A DNA stretch of 64,000 nucleotides from Neisseria zalophi (GCF_008807015.1 NZ_CP031700.1:1550001-1614000); one strand, 5' to 3'; positions 18,125 through 28,589 are shown, counted from the first letter of the stretch. The notes: generated by a model from the letters alone, not told the origin. Numbers and translations: made by a program.

Positions 18125-20698
18125 ATGATGCAAGCCATTATTCAAACCGCGCTAGACAACCTGATCACCCAAAAGCAGCAGGCGATTAACGACTATCATG
18201 CCAAACAACGCCCTGCAGTTTTTTTTGCCCGATACGGGCGGGCACTGAGGCAGACATTAAGCCTATTGTGGCAGCATCAGTTTGCCGACAGCTCTTTGTG
18301 TTTGCTGGCAACAGGCGGTTTTGGGCGTGGTGAAATATACCCCTATTCCGACTTGGATTTAGCCATTGTTTCCGAACAAACCCTTACCGAAGACGAACAA
18401 GATGCTATCAGCCATTTTATACAGACCCTGTGGGATATACACCTTGTTCCCGCGCTCAAAGCCGGCAGTATTGATGAATTGTGTGAAAGCGCAGCCGAAG
18501 ACATTACCGGCGACACTGCTTTTTTAGAAGCCCGTTTTTTGGCAGGTAATGAGGCTCTGGCAGAACGCTTCCTACACAAAATAAACCTGCAACGCGATAC
18601 CGCTTCTTTTATCGAAGCCAAGTGGGTGGAAATGGAACAGCGTCATGCCAAATCGCAAGGTTCGGCTGCTGTATTAGAACCGAATATCAAAACCAGCCCG
18701 GGCGGCTTGCGTGATATTCATACTATGTTTTGGATTGCCAAAGCACAAGGTTTGGATACATTCTTAAGCCTGTCTTCTTCCGACGACATCCTCACCCATA
18801 CCGAAGTCACTATGCTGCTAGACAGCTATAAACAACTTGCCGCCATACGCATCAATCTGCATCTAGCCGCAGGCCGTCAGGAAGACCGCCTGATTTTCGA
18901 TTTACAATCCCAAGTAGCCGAAAACATGGGATGGCAGGAAGGCGAACAGCGGATTAAAAGCGAAAAACTAATGCGGGTATTTTACCGCGCCAGCAAAACC
19001 GTTACGCAACTGAACGGTATTCTGTTACCGATGCTGCGTGGTCGCGTTTATTCGCTTTTGCGCCAATTTGTCGGCTTGATTGACGACCATTATTATCAAA
19101 TCGACAATCAAATCGCGGTATACGACAAACAACTTTTTACACGGGAACCCGAACATTTATTTAAAATTCTCGAAGTCATCCAAACCCATAACGATATCGA
19201 CACCATCGCCCCACAAACCCTAAGGGCATGGTGGGCGGCGACCTTCAAAATTGATCAAGATTTTTACAACAACCCCACCAACCGCCAACGTTTTATCGGC
19301 TTTTTCAAACATGGCGAAGGGCTAACCCACCTTATGCGCTTTTTAAACCTTTATGGCGTATTAGAGCGTTATTTGCCCGCATGGAAAAACATTGTCGGCC
19401 TGCTGCAACACGATTTATTCCATATCTATCCGGTGGACGACCATATCCTGACCGTATTGCGCAATGCCCGCCGCTTGGCGATGGATGCCCACAGCCACGA
19501 GCTGCCTTTTGCTTCCGCATTGATGCATGGTTTCGAACGACAATACATTATCTATCTGGCTACCGTGTTTCACGATATTGCCAAAGGACGGGGCGGCAAT
19601 CATGCCATCGAAGGCATTGGCGACGCCCGCCGTTTTGCCGCCGACCATTTTCTTGATAAAGAAGAAAGTGAAATGCTGTGCTGGTTGGTGGAAGACCATT
19701 TATTGATGTCTTCCGTTGCTCAAAAAGAAGACATACAAAACCCTGATGTCATCAGCCATTTTTGTGAACGTGTGAAAACGCAAGAGCGACTAACCGCTCT
19801 TTATCTGCTGACCGTAGCCGATATCCGCGGCACCAACCCCAAATTATGGAACAGCTGGAAAGCCGGCCTATTTGAAACCCTGTTTCATGCCGCCAGCCAC
19901 CGTTTGGCAGGCGGGAAAGACAACCGCCACGCAATGATCAGCCGCCGCCAACAAGCTGCAACCGATCAACTCAATCATGCCGGCACACCGGAAAAACAGC
20001 AAAAACAGCTTTGGCGTATGCTTGGTTCCGCCTATATAGTTCGCCACGAATTGCGCGACATTCTTTGGCATACGGCTAACCTGATTCATCATACGGATCA
20101 GCCGCAAGTACGCTGCCGTTTACTAGACTCGGATGGGGATGCTTTGCAAGTGATGGTTTTTATGCCGAACGCACCACGCCTGTTTGCCCGACTATGCCGT
20201 ATTTTCAATCATCACAATATGGATATTTTGGCCGCCCGCGCGTTTGTGACCGATCACGACTATATTCTCGACACTTTCACGGTACAAATGCCGCCACAAC
20301 ACACTCCGGGTGATTATCTTGACATACAGAGCGCACTTGAAGCCGAAATCAATAATTTTGTTCACGGCTACGACACCACCGAAAATCACGCCACCTTACG
20401 TCCCGTACCAAACAGCCGCCGCAGCCGTCATTTACCGATAGCACCGGTTATCCGACTAACTTCCGATCAGGACAACCCCGACTGGTACACATTGGAAATT
20501 GTCGCCGTCGACCGCCCTTACCTACTGGCCGATATTGCCGAAATCTTTTCCGCACAAGATATCAGCCTGCGTTATGCCAAAATTTCCACTTTGGGCGAAC
20601 GGGCAGAAGACGGGTTTGTGATTTTCAGCACCGCCTTAGCCAACCCTAAAAAACAGCTTGCCTTAAAACAAGCCTTATTTGAACAATTAACAGTTTAA
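18125..20698 (+). CDS. glnD: PII uridylyltransferase / uridylyl-removing enzyme
   Basis: Bifunctional nitrogen sensor that uridylylates PII when glutamine is low and removes UMP when it is high. At 857 residues it has the usual length. The nucleotidyltransferase core has GGFGRGE (64-70) and the acidic pair D76/D78. The HD phosphohydrolase domain near 480 reads [11 protein letters not shown]. Two C-terminal ACT domains bind glutamine (about 690-760 and 790-857, with [16 protein letters not shown]). Two ATGs are adjacent at the start. No partner glnB lies in the window. Confidence 0.95.
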   Translation: MMQAIIQTALDNLITQKQQAINDYHAKQRPAVFFARYGRALRQTLSLLWQHQFADSSLCLLATGGFGRGEIYPYSDLDLAIVSEQTLTEDEQDAISHFIQTLWDIHLVPALKAGSIDELCESAAEDITGDTAFLEARFLAGNEALAERFLHKINLQRDTASFIEAKWVEMEQRHAKSQGSAAVLEPNIKTSPGGLRDIHTMFWIAKAQGLDTFLSLSSSDDILTHTEVTMLLDSYKQLAAIRINLHLAAGRQEDRLIFDLQSQVAENMGWQEGEQRIKSEKLMRVFYRASKTVTQLNGILLPMLRGRVYSLLRQFVGLIDDHYYQIDNQIAVYDKQLFTREPEHLFKILEVIQTHNDIDTIAPQTLRAWWAATFKIDQDFYNNPTNRQRFIGFFKHGEGLTHLMRFLNLYGVLERYLPAWKNIVGLLQHDLFHIYPVDDHILTVLRNARRLAMDAHSHELPFASALMHGFERQYIIYLATVFHDIAKGRGGNHAIEGIGDARRFAADHFLDKEESEMLCWLVEDHLLMSSVAQKEDIQNPDVISHFCERVKTQERLTALYLLTVADIRGTNPKLWNSWKAGLFETLFHAASHRLAGGKDNRHAMISRRQQAATDQLNHAGTPEKQQKQLWRMLGSAYIVRHELRDILWHTANLIHHTDQPQVRCRLLDSDGDALQVMVFMPNAPRLFARLCRIFNHHNMDILAARAFVTDHDYILDTFTVQMPPQHTPGDYLDIQSALEAEINNFVHGYDTTENHATLRPVPNSRRSRHLPIAPVIRLTSDQDNPDWYTLEIVAVDRPYLLADIAEIFSAQDISLRYAKISTLGERAEDGFVIFSTALANPKKQLALKQALFEQLTV

Positions 20699-20966
20699 TC
20701 AACCCATCTTTATCCGGAGCATTTTGAAACGGGTAAAATCCATTTTTACCATTATTAGAAAGCAGATGATTTTAAAACGCCAATCTATTATTAACGAATT
20801 AACAACCTTTAAAAACAGTATAGTCAATTTTAACTAGAATAAGTAAAATACCGCTAAATTCTATTTATTTCTGACAACCAAGCATAACAAGGCTTTTTTA
20901 AGAAGGGTTCGGCTGGGTAGTCAACAATAATATTAAAATCAAATACTACCAAAGGAGTGATTGGCG

Positions 20967-21968
20967 ATGCGTTTTTTGGCTATATTGAGTCATCAGTTAA
21001 CTCGTTTTACTGCCATAGTCATTTTATTGGCTGCCGGTGTTACTTTTATTGAGCCGGCAACTTTCAGCTGGGTGAAAGGCGATGCCCAAGTTGTGGTTTT
21101 GGGCATTATCATGCTTGCCATGGGTATGACGCTGGGTAAGCAGGACTATCAAATATTGCTTCGGCGTCCTTTTGATATCTGTATCGGCACATTGGCACAA
21201 TTCACCATTATGCCGTTGTTGGCGATTTTGGTTGCTAAATCATTGAATCTGTCGGTAGGGTTAACGCTGGGGCTTGTGCTGGTCGGCAGTTGCCCGGGCG
21301 GTGTTTCATCCAATATTATGAGTTACCTAGCCAAAGGCGATGTAGCATTTTCTGTCGGCATGACAACCTTATCCACCATTATTGCGCCCGTGGTTACACC
21401 TTTATGGCTGACCTACTTGGTCGGGCAAACGGTTGAAATGGATGGTTGGGGCATGTTCCGCTTTATGGTGTTGGTTACCTTAATGCCAATTGCAATCGGA
21501 TCAATCTGTAATATTTTATTTCATCATCAAAAATGGTTTGAAACCATTCGTGCCATTATGCCGGGTGTAGCGGTGTTGGCTTTCGCTTGTATTATCGGCG
21601 GGGTTGCGGCTGTGTTTGGCAACCAATTATTCGAATCGGCATTAATTGCCATTGTTGCCATCGCTATTCATAATTTTTGCGGTTATGTTTTAGGGTATTT
21701 TTCCGGCAATTTAATCGGGGCAAATACGGCTAAAAAACGTACGCTTGCTATTGAAGTCGGGGTGCAAAATGCCGGCCTTGCGACAGGATTGAGCACTAAA
21801 TTTTTCCCGACTAATGCCGAATCGGCCATTGTGGCAGCCGTTTCTACTATTTGGCATTCGGTTTCCGGTTCGGTTTTGGCAAATTTATTCGCTTGGTGGG
21901 ATAGATATCAAATGGCTAAACAAAAAACTGATGTTAAAAATCCGGAATCAATAAGTATTGGTGAATAG
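20967..21968 (+). CDS. Bile acid:sodium symporter (BASS) family transporter
   Basis: Inner-membrane transporter of 333 residues with about ten hydrophobic segments. Typical BASS features are MLAMGMTLGKQDY after the second helix, GLVLVGSCPGGVSSNIM in the ion-binding helix region and EVGVQNAGLAT for the second crossing. The start is the ATG at 20967 with AAAGGAG nine bases before it; an upstream TTG is less likely. Neisserial homologues are known structurally as sodium-dependent transporters (ASBT-NM type), and the natural substrate is likely a small organic anion such as pantoate. The substrate is not shown by the sequence. Confidence 0.9.
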   Translation: MRFLAILSHQLTRFTAIVILLAAGVTFIEPATFSWVKGDAQVVVLGIIMLAMGMTLGKQDYQILLRRPFDICIGTLAQFTIMPLLAILVAKSLNLSVGLTLGLVLVGSCPGGVSSNIMSYLAKGDVAFSVGMTTLSTIIAPVVTPLWLTYLVGQTVEMDGWGMFRFMVLVTLMPIAIGSICNILFHHQKWFETIRAIMPGVAVLAFACIIGGVAAVFGNQLFESALIAIVAIAIHNFCGYVLGYFSGNLIGANTAKKRTLAIEVGVQNAGLATGLSTKFFPTNAESAIVAAVSTIWHSVSGSVLANLFAWWDRYQMAKQKTDVKNPESISIGE

Positions 21969-22090
21969 AATCGGTATCACCCAAGCGGCAATCGGTATCC
22001 ACGATTGCCGCTTTTGTATGATTGCGCCCTACTCAATGATTCAGCCAGCTTACGATAAGGTATAATGTGCCGTTTTCTTAAATATTTACC

Positions 22091-22189
22091 CGGCCGTCTG
22101 AAACTTTTGCAGAAGAATTTACCTATAGATTTTTCTGCAAAAGTTTCACTTAAGCATTTCAGACGGCTCGTAGTATAAAGACGAGTCCT
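22091..22189 (+). promoter_or_regulatory. Structured leader upstream of pcnB
   Basis: A perfect 15-bp stem (GAAACTTTTGCAGAA at 22100-22114 with its complement at 22133-22147) is nested between two DUS cores in opposite orientation (about 22091 and 22160). A second hairpin, GGCTCGT with ACGAGTCC, ends two bases before the pcnB ATG. Either one could end upstream transcription or control pcnB translation. Confidence 0.6.
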
Positions 22190-22190
22190 T

Positions 22191-23537
22191 ATGTTAAAAA
22201 AATGGTTACACAAAGTTTTGCCCGGCAAATCGGCCAAACCGCGTCGTGCACAAAAACAAGTTATCCCGTTCAGCGAACACCGCATCGGCGCCGATATGTT
22301 GAGTTTTGCCGCAGAAAAAGTGGTTCGTAGGCTGCACAATCAAGGCTTTGAAGCCTATGTGGTCGGCGGTGCCGTGCGCGATTTATTACTAGGCATCGAA
22401 CCGAAAGATTTCGATATAGCCACCAATGCCACCCCCGAACAGGTGCGTAAAATATTCCGCCGCAGCCGTATTATCGGCCGCCGTTTTCAAATCGTGCATG
22501 TGATGGTCGGGCCGGAAACCATTGAAGTAACCACATTCCGCGGCGGTGGTAAGGTTCAGCAAAACGAACACGGCCGCATTATGAAAGACAATGTATACGG
22601 CTCAATGGCAGAAGATGCCATGCGCCGCGATTTCACCTGCAACGCACTGTATTACGACCCCATTACCCAACACATTATTGATTTTCATCATGGTTTGGCC
22701 GATATTCAAGCCCGCCAACTGGTGATGATCGGCAACACTGCCGAACGCTATCAGGAAGACCCGGTACGCATTTTGCGCGCCGTACGTTTATCGGGCAAAC
22801 TCGGCTTTGAAGTGGAATATGAAACCGCCGCACCGATTACCGCATATGCAGGCCGTCTGAAACTCGAACCGGTTGCGCGGCTATTCGATGAAATCATGAA
22901 ACTGCTGTTTTCCGGTCATGCCGTACAGTGTTTGGCACAGCTCGATAAATTAGGTATTCCCGATAATATCCACCCGATTCTAACCGCCCTGCAACACGCC
23001 GTTGCCGATAGCGATAATATCGTTTCCCTAGCCCTACGCAATACCGACGAGCGTCTGCGCGCCGATAAATCGGTATCGGTCGGCTTTGTTTTGGCCGCAG
23101 CCATGTGGCCGCGCTTAAATGAAATTTGGCAGCATAACACTGCGCAAGGCATAAGACCCGTTCCGGCCTTGACCCAGGCGATTAACGAATTACTCGATGC
23201 GGAAAAAGGCTGGGGCGTACCGCAACGTTTTTCCGCCACCATGCGCGAAATTTGGCAGTTGCAACCGCAATTTGAAAACATCAAAGGCGCCCGTCCGCAC
23301 CGCCTTATCGCCCAACAACGCTTTCGTGCAGCCTATGATTTCATGTTGTTGCGTGCCGAAACGGGCAATGCCGATAAAGTATTGGCCAGATGGTGGACCA
23401 CTTTCCAAAGTGCTGATGATGAAACCCGCCTACAAATGACCGCCGCAGCACAAAACAACCACAACAACGGCGAAGCTAAACGCAAGCGCCGCCGCAAACC
23501 CCGTAAAAAGAAAGAAAACCCGCAAGATGCCGTCTGA
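22191..23537 (+). CDS. pcnB: Poly(A) polymerase I
   Basis: Adds 3' poly(A) tails to RNA, marking it for decay. The 448-residue protein shows the class II nucleotidyltransferase head VVGGAVRDLLLG (57-68) with the catalytic pair D73/D75 in KDFDIATNATP. DPVRILRAVRLSGKLGFEVE follows. The end is very basic (KRKRRRKPRKKKE), as is common for PcnB. An internal DUS encodes GRLKLE, and the last codons DAV-stop are themselves a DUS. The gene overlaps the next by 11 bases, implying coupled translation. Confidence 0.94.
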   Translation: MLKKWLHKVLPGKSAKPRRAQKQVIPFSEHRIGADMLSFAAEKVVRRLHNQGFEAYVVGGAVRDLLLGIEPKDFDIATNATPEQVRKIFRRSRIIGRRFQIVHVMVGPETIEVTTFRGGGKVQQNEHGRIMKDNVYGSMAEDAMRRDFTCNALYYDPITQHIIDFHHGLADIQARQLVMIGNTAERYQEDPVRILRAVRLSGKLGFEVEYETAAPITAYAGRLKLEPVARLFDEIMKLLFSGHAVQCLAQLDKLGIPDNIHPILTALQHAVADSDNIVSLALRNTDERLRADKSVSVGFVLAAAMWPRLNEIWQHNTAQGIRPVPALTQAINELLDAEKGWGVPQRFSATMREIWQLQPQFENIKGARPHRLIAQQRFRAAYDFMLLRAETGNADKVLARWWTTFQSADDETRLQMTAAAQNNHNNGEAKRKRRRKPRKKKENPQDAV

Positions 23538-23790
23538 AAAGCAAGCGCCCAAGCTGACGTTAATGTTTCGCGAATATTGCAGCCTATGCCACAAAATGCG
23601 CGATGCCCTGCAACCGTATCAGGCCGAATATGGTTTTGATCTCGATATTATCGATGTGGACGACGACCCCGTATTGGAAGAAAAATACAACGAACTTGTG
23701 CCGGTATTATTGGCAGGCGATACGGAAATCTGCCATTGGTTTTTAGATGAAAACAAGCTAAAGGCTTTTTTAGACCAAGAGGCCGTCTGA
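23527..23790 (+). CDS. Glutaredoxin-family thiol protein
   Basis: An 87-residue thioredoxin-fold protein with CSLC at residues 18-21, in the position of the redox CxxC. It also shows the cis-Pro context VPVLLAGDTEICHWFLDE, as in the glutaredoxin-like DUF836 (YruB-type) proteins. It is likely a cytoplasmic thiol-disulfide partner. The start codon lies inside a DUS (ATGCCGTCTGAA encodes MPSE), overlapping the pcnB end. Its own stop is inside a second DUS (GAGGCCGTCTGA encodes EAV-stop), so the gene is framed by uptake signals. The partner protein is unknown. Confidence 0.85.
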   Translation: MPSEKQAPKLTLMFREYCSLCHKMRDALQPYQAEYGFDLDIIDVDDDPVLEEKYNELVPVLLAGDTEICHWFLDENKLKAFLDQEAV

Positions 23791-23827
23791 AAAGCGGTAG
23801 GGCTAACCATTACCAAACCGCCAAACT

Positions 23828-24742
23828 TTAACGGCCTGCCCGATGGTTCACCATCATCACCCCCGCAATAGAAAGCGCCCCACCGACCACCATCGACAGT
23901 AGAACCGATTCGCCAAGCAATAAAGCCGACAGCAACACCCCGAACAAAGGCACCAAATTGGTAAAAATCACCGTTTTAGAAGGCCCCGCCGCCCTGATGC
24001 CTTGGTAATACCAAACAAAAGCCACCACCGTACCGAACGCCCCCATATAAAAAAGTGCCGCCCATACCGGCCAGCCCAACGCCGTCCAGTCGACCGAAGC
24101 AATATGGCCTGCCGCACTCAGCCCGAGAAACAAACACCCCCACAAAGCCGAATAAGTTGTTGCCGCAATCGGGCTTAAAGAGACCAACGCCCTGCGCGAT
24201 AGCAAGGTATAAGCCACCCAAGCCAAAACCGCACACAACATCGATAGCTCGCCCCTGCCAAACGAACGGCCGATATCCTGAACGGTTCCAGCCAAATCAC
24301 CCCGCGTAATAATCACCGCCGCCCCCACCAGCGCCAACACAATGCCCAACCAACGCAAACGCCCCAAGCGTTCGCCAAAGAAAACAGCGGAACACACCGC
24401 AACAGTAACCGGGCTGAGGGTTACAAACAAAGCCGTACGGCCGGCCGGAATATGCGCCAGTGCACCGAAGAAAAACAGGTTATAGAGAAACACGCCGGTC
24501 AGCCCCAAAAGCGCTGTTGAGAAAACCTGCTGCCGATTCAGGCGCGGCAATCCGCCTTCCATTCTAAAGGCCACCCAAACCAAGAGTAACGAAGCAATCA
24601 GATAGCGGCCGAATGCCGCCACAGTCAACGGCATCGCCTGAGCCAGCACCCTGCCGCCGATAAAAGTACCGCCCCAAAAAAGGGCAACCAAAACTTGTTT
24701 GAACGCGAGCGAGGCAGGCATGTGGTTTGTTGGTGTTTTCAT
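23828..24742 (-). CDS. EamA/DMT-family transporter
   Basis: A 304-residue inner-membrane protein with ten predicted helices in two EamA repeats (about 15-145 and 165-295), as in drug/metabolite exporters of the RhaT/YdcZ kind. The motifs FWGGTFIGGR in helix 1 and FTNLVPLFGVLLSALLLGE in the second repeat are characteristic. It converges on the glutaredoxin gene across a 37-base gap. It is GC-richer than most of the window. The exported substrate cannot be told from sequence. Confidence 0.88.
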   Translation of the reverse strand: MKTPTNHMPASLAFKQVLVALFWGGTFIGGRVLAQAMPLTVAAFGRYLIASLLLVWVAFRMEGGLPRLNRQQVFSTALLGLTGVFLYNLFFFGALAHIPAGRTALFVTLSPVTVAVCSAVFFGERLGRLRWLGIVLALVGAAVIITRGDLAGTVQDIGRSFGRGELSMLCAVLAWVAYTLLSRRALVSLSPIAATTYSALWGCLFLGLSAAGHIASVDWTALGWPVWAALFYMGAFGTVVAFVWYYQGIRAAGPSKTVIFTNLVPLFGVLLSALLLGESVLLSMVVGGALSIAGVMMVNHRAGR

Positions 24743-24839
24743 ATTGTTTTCTAAATCAATAAGCGCAATTTTTTGATAAACAAAATATAAAAGCAGCTAT
24801 ATCCGCCCTGTCTTTTAATCAGGCCGTCTGAAAAATACC

Positions 24840-25616
24840 TTACCGATAGCTTAATACTTCAACTTCATCATCCACCCGAACACGCCCCTGATTCAGTGCC
24901 ACCAGATTTACCCCAAATACGGCATTTCTCACCACCGCCAATGTACTGAGCGGCTCTTGAAAACGGTCTTTCTGCCCGCTCTGCAGATCCACCGTCGTCA
25001 TCACACAGCGGGTACACGGTTTGAAATTTTCAAATTCCACCTCACCGATGCGGATACGGTGCCATTGTTCTTCTTCATAAGCCTGCTTGCCCGAAAACAC
25101 CAAATTAGCACGAAAACGCGCCATTTCCACCGGTTTGTCTAACATATGATTCAAGTCGGCCAAAGAAGCGGTATTGGTGAGTAAAAACGGTGCCCCGTCG
25201 GCAAAAGAAAGCGGTGTTTGCGAATATGACAGCATACGGTGGCTTTGTTCACCCAACCAATACAAACGCACCGCCATACCGAGTTGCTCAGAGAGCCATT
25301 TATCTATTTCAATACTGCCGCAACGGGCGGCAAAAGAATCTTTCCACACGGTAACATCGGCGCTATCGGTCATTTCAGACACCGAAACCTCACGACGGCT
25401 GCCGTCAGGTGCCGTTAATACCAATCCGTCCAATCGAGCATCGGCTTGCCAAAGCAACATCTTCGGAAACTTGCGCGCGGTCACAAAGCCACCCTGCGGC
25501 GTGGCCACCAGCCATTCGCGGTCATGCGGCAAGCCGGTCGGCAAAATATCGGCTTCTGCAAGGGTATTACCGCCCATAGACTTAACAGGATAACGGATCA
25601 GTTCGGTTAGCTTCAC
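24840..25616 (-). CDS. MOSC domain protein, YcbX-like
   Basis: Predicted molybdenum-cofactor-binding oxidoreductase component. The MOSC N-terminal beta-barrel begins TELIRYPVKSMGG. The MOSC core has FRANLVFSG and the conserved cysteine region FKPCTRCVMTTVD. I choose the GTG at 25616 (258 residues), because the family normally starts just before KLTELIRYPVKS. The frame is open to 25745 with an ATG at 25655, which would add a poorly conserved lead. YcbX relatives detoxify N-hydroxylated bases, which is a possible role here. It diverges from serB. Confidence 0.85.
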   Translation of the reverse strand: MKLTELIRYPVKSMGGNTLAEADILPTGLPHDREWLVATPQGGFVTARKFPKMLLWQADARLDGLVLTAPDGSRREVSVSEMTDSADVTVWKDSFAARCGSIEIDKWLSEQLGMAVRLYWLGEQSHRMLSYSQTPLSFADGAPFLLTNTASLADLNHMLDKPVEMARFRANLVFSGKQAYEEEQWHRIRIGEVEFENFKPCTRCVMTTVDLQSGQKDRFQEPLSTLAVVRNAVFGVNLVALNQGRVRVDDEVEVLSYR

Positions 25617-25805
25617 AGTGTTTATTCCATAGTTATCAACGTTTTTGAAAATCATAGCAAAATAACCATACGCCGTCTGTATCGGGCTTGAATAAAACAG
25701 CGGCCAAAATATACCGCCGCCTAGCCATTTCAATAAATTCGTCATTCAGTTTATGAATGATGTTGGCTATAATACCCGCTTTATTCTTTATTCCAAGCCA
25801 ATACA

Positions 25806-26642
25806 ATGCCATACACCCTGATTCTGCAACACCCCGCCCTTGCCCAATGCGATCTCAGTGTTTTGAACACCTTAGACCTGCCCGAAGGCAAAACACACCG
25901 CCATACGCTGCGGATTCCCGTTTCCGAAACCTTCGCCCTGCCCGATTCGGCCGCCGAAAAATTAAGCAGCCAATCCATAGACTTTGCCGTTTTGCCCGAT
26001 ATGGCATTTTCCGATTTGGGTTTAATCGTGAGCGATATGGATTCAACCCTGATTACCATCGAATGTATTGATGAAATCGCCGCCGGTGCCGGTTTGAAAG
26101 CGCAAGTGGCCGAGATTACCGAGCAGGCCATGCGCGGCGAATTGGATTTCGAGCAGTCGCTACGCCGCCGTACCGCCCTGCTGAAAGGCTTGGACGAACA
26201 TTTTTTGCAAGATGTATACGATAATGTTTTACAACTGTCGCTCGGCGCGGAAGCATTGCTCGAAGAATGCCGTCAAAACGGCGTAACGTTTATGTTGGTT
26301 TCCGGCGGGTTTACATTCTTCACCGAAAAACTGCAAAAACGGTTTGGGTTCGACTATCAATACGCCAATATTTTGGAGATAGAAAACGGCAAGCTCACCG
26401 GTCAAGTATCCGGCAGAGTGATTGATGCAAAAGCCAAAGCCGATTTATTGGTCGAACACCGCCAAAAACTCGGCCTGGCCAAGCATCAGGTTGTCGCCGT
26501 CGGCGACGGTGCCAACGATATTCCTATGATTACCGAAGCCGGTATCGGCATTGCCTATCATGCCAAACCGAAAACACAGGCACAGGCCGACGCCTGTATC
26601 CGTTTCGGCGATTTGCAAGCCGTTCGCGGTTGGTTCCGCTAA
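25806..26642 (+). CDS. serB: Phosphoserine phosphatase
   Basis: Last step of serine synthesis: phosphoserine to serine. It is a 278-residue HAD hydrolase with motif I SDMDSTLI (D77 nucleophile, D79 acid) and CIDEIA after it. Motif II is MLVSGGFTFF, and motif IV is GDGANDIPMI. The ~70-residue N-terminal domain is the regulatory part seen in proteobacterial SerB. It shares a short divergent region with the MOSC gene. A bidirectional terminator follows it. Confidence 0.94.
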   Translation: MPYTLILQHPALAQCDLSVLNTLDLPEGKTHRHTLRIPVSETFALPDSAAEKLSSQSIDFAVLPDMAFSDLGLIVSDMDSTLITIECIDEIAAGAGLKAQVAEITEQAMRGELDFEQSLRRRTALLKGLDEHFLQDVYDNVLQLSLGAEALLEECRQNGVTFMLVSGGFTFFTEKLQKRFGFDYQYANILEIENGKLTGQVSGRVIDAKAKADLLVEHRQKLGLAKHQVVAVGDGANDIPMITEAGIGIAYHAKPKTQAQADACIRFGDLQAVRGWFR

Positions 26643-26704
26643 TACAATGAAAAGCTTTTCAGACGGCCTGATAAAAACAACCCTATCATTCAAAAATAAA
26701 AAAC

Positions 26705-26737
26705 AAAAAATCCGCTTGAATAATCAAGCGGATTTTT
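26705..26737. terminator. Bidirectional terminator between serB and tRNA-Glu
   Basis: AAAAATCCGCTTGA and TCAAGCGGATTTTT form a perfect 14-bp stem with a four-base loop. The A run on one side and T run on the other let it serve convergent transcripts from serB and tRNA-Glu. Confidence 0.88.
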
Positions 26738-26743
26738 ATAATC

Positions 26744-26819
26744 TGGCACGCCCACGGGGATTCGAACCCCGGTTGCCGCCGTGAAAGGGCAGTGTCCTAG
26801 GCCTCTAGACGATGGGCGC
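26744..26819 (-). tRNA. tRNA-Glu (anticodon TTC)
   Basis: On the minus strand: GCGCCCATCGTCTAGAGG, anticodon loop CTTTCAC, T arm CGGGGTTCGAATCCCCG, discriminator G, encoded CCA; 76 nt. It carries the usual GTCTAGAGGCCTAGGAC D-arm of bacterial tRNA-Glu. Confidence 0.96.
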
Positions 26820-27009
26820 ATATATCCGGAACGCGCACTATAACGATATATAAGCCCCCTGTCAATAAAACGACGGCATACCGCTTTTCAGACGGCCTAA
26901 TCTTTATATTCCGATAGAATATAATCATAATATAGATTTTACATCACACCGCCCTATAATCAGGCACTTTATTTGCTATAATGCGGCGGTTTAATCCGAA
27001 AGAAATATC

Positions 27010-27918
27010 ATGTGGTTCAAACAAGTCAGTTTTTATCCCCTGAATAAAAACAAACTGCCCGAATTGGAAACCTTAGCCGCCAAATTCACCGAAGCCGAAT
27101 TCACCCCCTGCATGGGTTTGGATTGGTTTAGCGAAGGCTTTTCCGCTCCGGTTTCATTTTCACCCGAAACCGTGTTTCCCGCCGACTATACTTGGCGCAT
27201 CGCCCTCAAAAAAGAAGAAAAAGTGCTGCCCGCCGGCGTGATTCGCGATATTCTCGACGAAAAAGTGGCCGAAATTCAAAATGCCGAAGCCCGCAATGTC
27301 GGCCGTAAAGAAAAACAAGAATTAAAAGAACAGATTACCGACGATTTATTACCGCGCGCCTTTACCCGCAGCAGCCGCACCCAAGCCATTTTCGATATCA
27401 AACACGGCTATCTTTTTGTAAACAATGCTTCGGCTACCAAAGCAGAAGCCATGCTGACCAAAGTGCGCGAAGCATTAGGCGGCCTTGAGGCCCGCTTGCC
27501 GAACACCAAACAATCGCCCTCTTCCAAAATGACCGACTGGCTTTTACAGGGCGCAGCCGAAGGCGGCTTCGAACTCGATAGCGATTGCGAATTAAAAGGC
27601 ACCGGCGACGTTGCCCCCGTAATCAAAATATCGAAACAGGATTTAACCGCAAACGAAGTGGTTCAGCATGTGAAAAACGGCAAAACCGTTACCCAGCTCG
27701 GCTTGGTATGGCGCGAACAGATTGCATTCGTTTTAACGCAGGATTTCACCCTAAAACGTATCCAATATTTAGACGTTTTGCAGGAAGAAGCCGAAAACCA
27801 CGGCGACGATGCCGCCGCTTTAACATTTGCCTCCCAGATTTTAATGGTCGAAGCATTAAGCACCATGCTGGAAGAATTGGCCGGCTATTTAGGCGGCTGG
27901 CAGGAAAGCGCAGAATAA
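27010..27918 (+). CDS. rdgC: Recombination-associated protein RdgC
   Basis: Ring-shaped double-strand DNA-binding protein that limits RecA activity; in Neisseria it has been linked to pilin antigenic variation. The 302-residue length matches the family. The start MWFKQVSFYPLN is the typical opening. The later segments LPRAFTRSSRTQAIFDIKHG and WREQIAFVLTQDFTLKRI also fit. A single gene in its own unit, with a DUS downstream. Confidence 0.93.
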   Translation: MWFKQVSFYPLNKNKLPELETLAAKFTEAEFTPCMGLDWFSEGFSAPVSFSPETVFPADYTWRIALKKEEKVLPAGVIRDILDEKVAEIQNAEARNVGRKEKQELKEQITDDLLPRAFTRSSRTQAIFDIKHGYLFVNNASATKAEAMLTKVREALGGLEARLPNTKQSPSSKMTDWLLQGAAEGGFELDSDCELKGTGDVAPVIKISKQDLTANEVVQHVKNGKTVTQLGLVWREQIAFVLTQDFTLKRIQYLDVLQEEAENHGDDAAALTFASQILMVEALSTMLEELAGYLGGWQESAE

Positions 27919-28022
27919 TCCGCCTACCGATAAACCAAACACCCACGGGCAAAACACCATACGGGTTTCAGACGGCCTGAAACATTCACGGCAACCCCGT
28001 GCCCCAACTTAAAGGAAAAACC

Positions 28023-28589
28023 ATGAGCATTAAATCAGACAAATGGATCCGCCGTATGAGTGAAGAGCACGGCATGATCGAACCGTTCGAACCCAATCAG
28101 GTTAAAGAAGTCAACGGCCAAAAAATCATTTCATACGGCACTTCCAGCTACGGCTACGATATCCGCTGCGCCAACGAATTCAAAATTTTTACCAATATCA
28201 ACAGCACCATTGTCGACCCGAAAAATTTCGACCCGAAAAACTTTGTTACCGTAGAAGACGACTGCTGCATTATCCCCCCCAACTCATTCGCCCTTGCCCG
28301 CACGGTCGAATATTTCCGCATTCCCCGCAACGTATTAACCGTATGCTTGGGCAAATCCACCTATGCACGTTGCGGCATTATTGTGAACGTGACCCCGTTC
28401 GAGCCCGAATGGGAAGGCTATGTAACCCTAGAGTTTTCCAATACCACCCCGCTGCCCGCCAAAATCTATGCCGGCGAAGGCGTGGCACAAGTGCTGTTTT
28501 TTGAAAGCGACGAAGTATGCGAAGTTTCCTATAAAGACCGCAGCGGAAAATACATGGGGCAAACCGGCGTTACCCTGCCCAAAACCTAA
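28023..28589 (+). CDS. dcd: dCTP deaminase
   Basis: Deaminates dCTP to dUTP for thymidylate synthesis. The ATG at 28023 follows AAAGGAAA and gives 188 residues, the usual Dcd length; a longer frame from 27999 is unlikely. Conserved blocks are [14 protein letters not shown], the active-site segment [23 protein letters not shown] with its catalytic Glu, and the C-terminal [17 protein letters not shown] that closes over the nucleotide. Confidence 0.95.
   Translation: MSIKSDKWIRRMSEEHGMIEPFEPNQVKEVNGQKIISYGTSSYGYDIRCANEFKIFTNINSTIVDPKNFDPKNFVTVEDDCCIIPPNSFALARTVEYFRIPRNVLTVCLGKSTYARCGIIVNVTPFEPEWEGYVTLEFSNTTPLPAKIYAGEGVAQVLFFESDEVCEVSYKDRSGKYMGQTGVTLPKT

Noticed and set aside
25617-25745. Extended N-terminus of the MOSC protein
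   Set aside because: The family normally begins at KLTELIRYPVKS; the extra residues look like translated intergenic sequence with a DUS-like GCCGTCTGTA.
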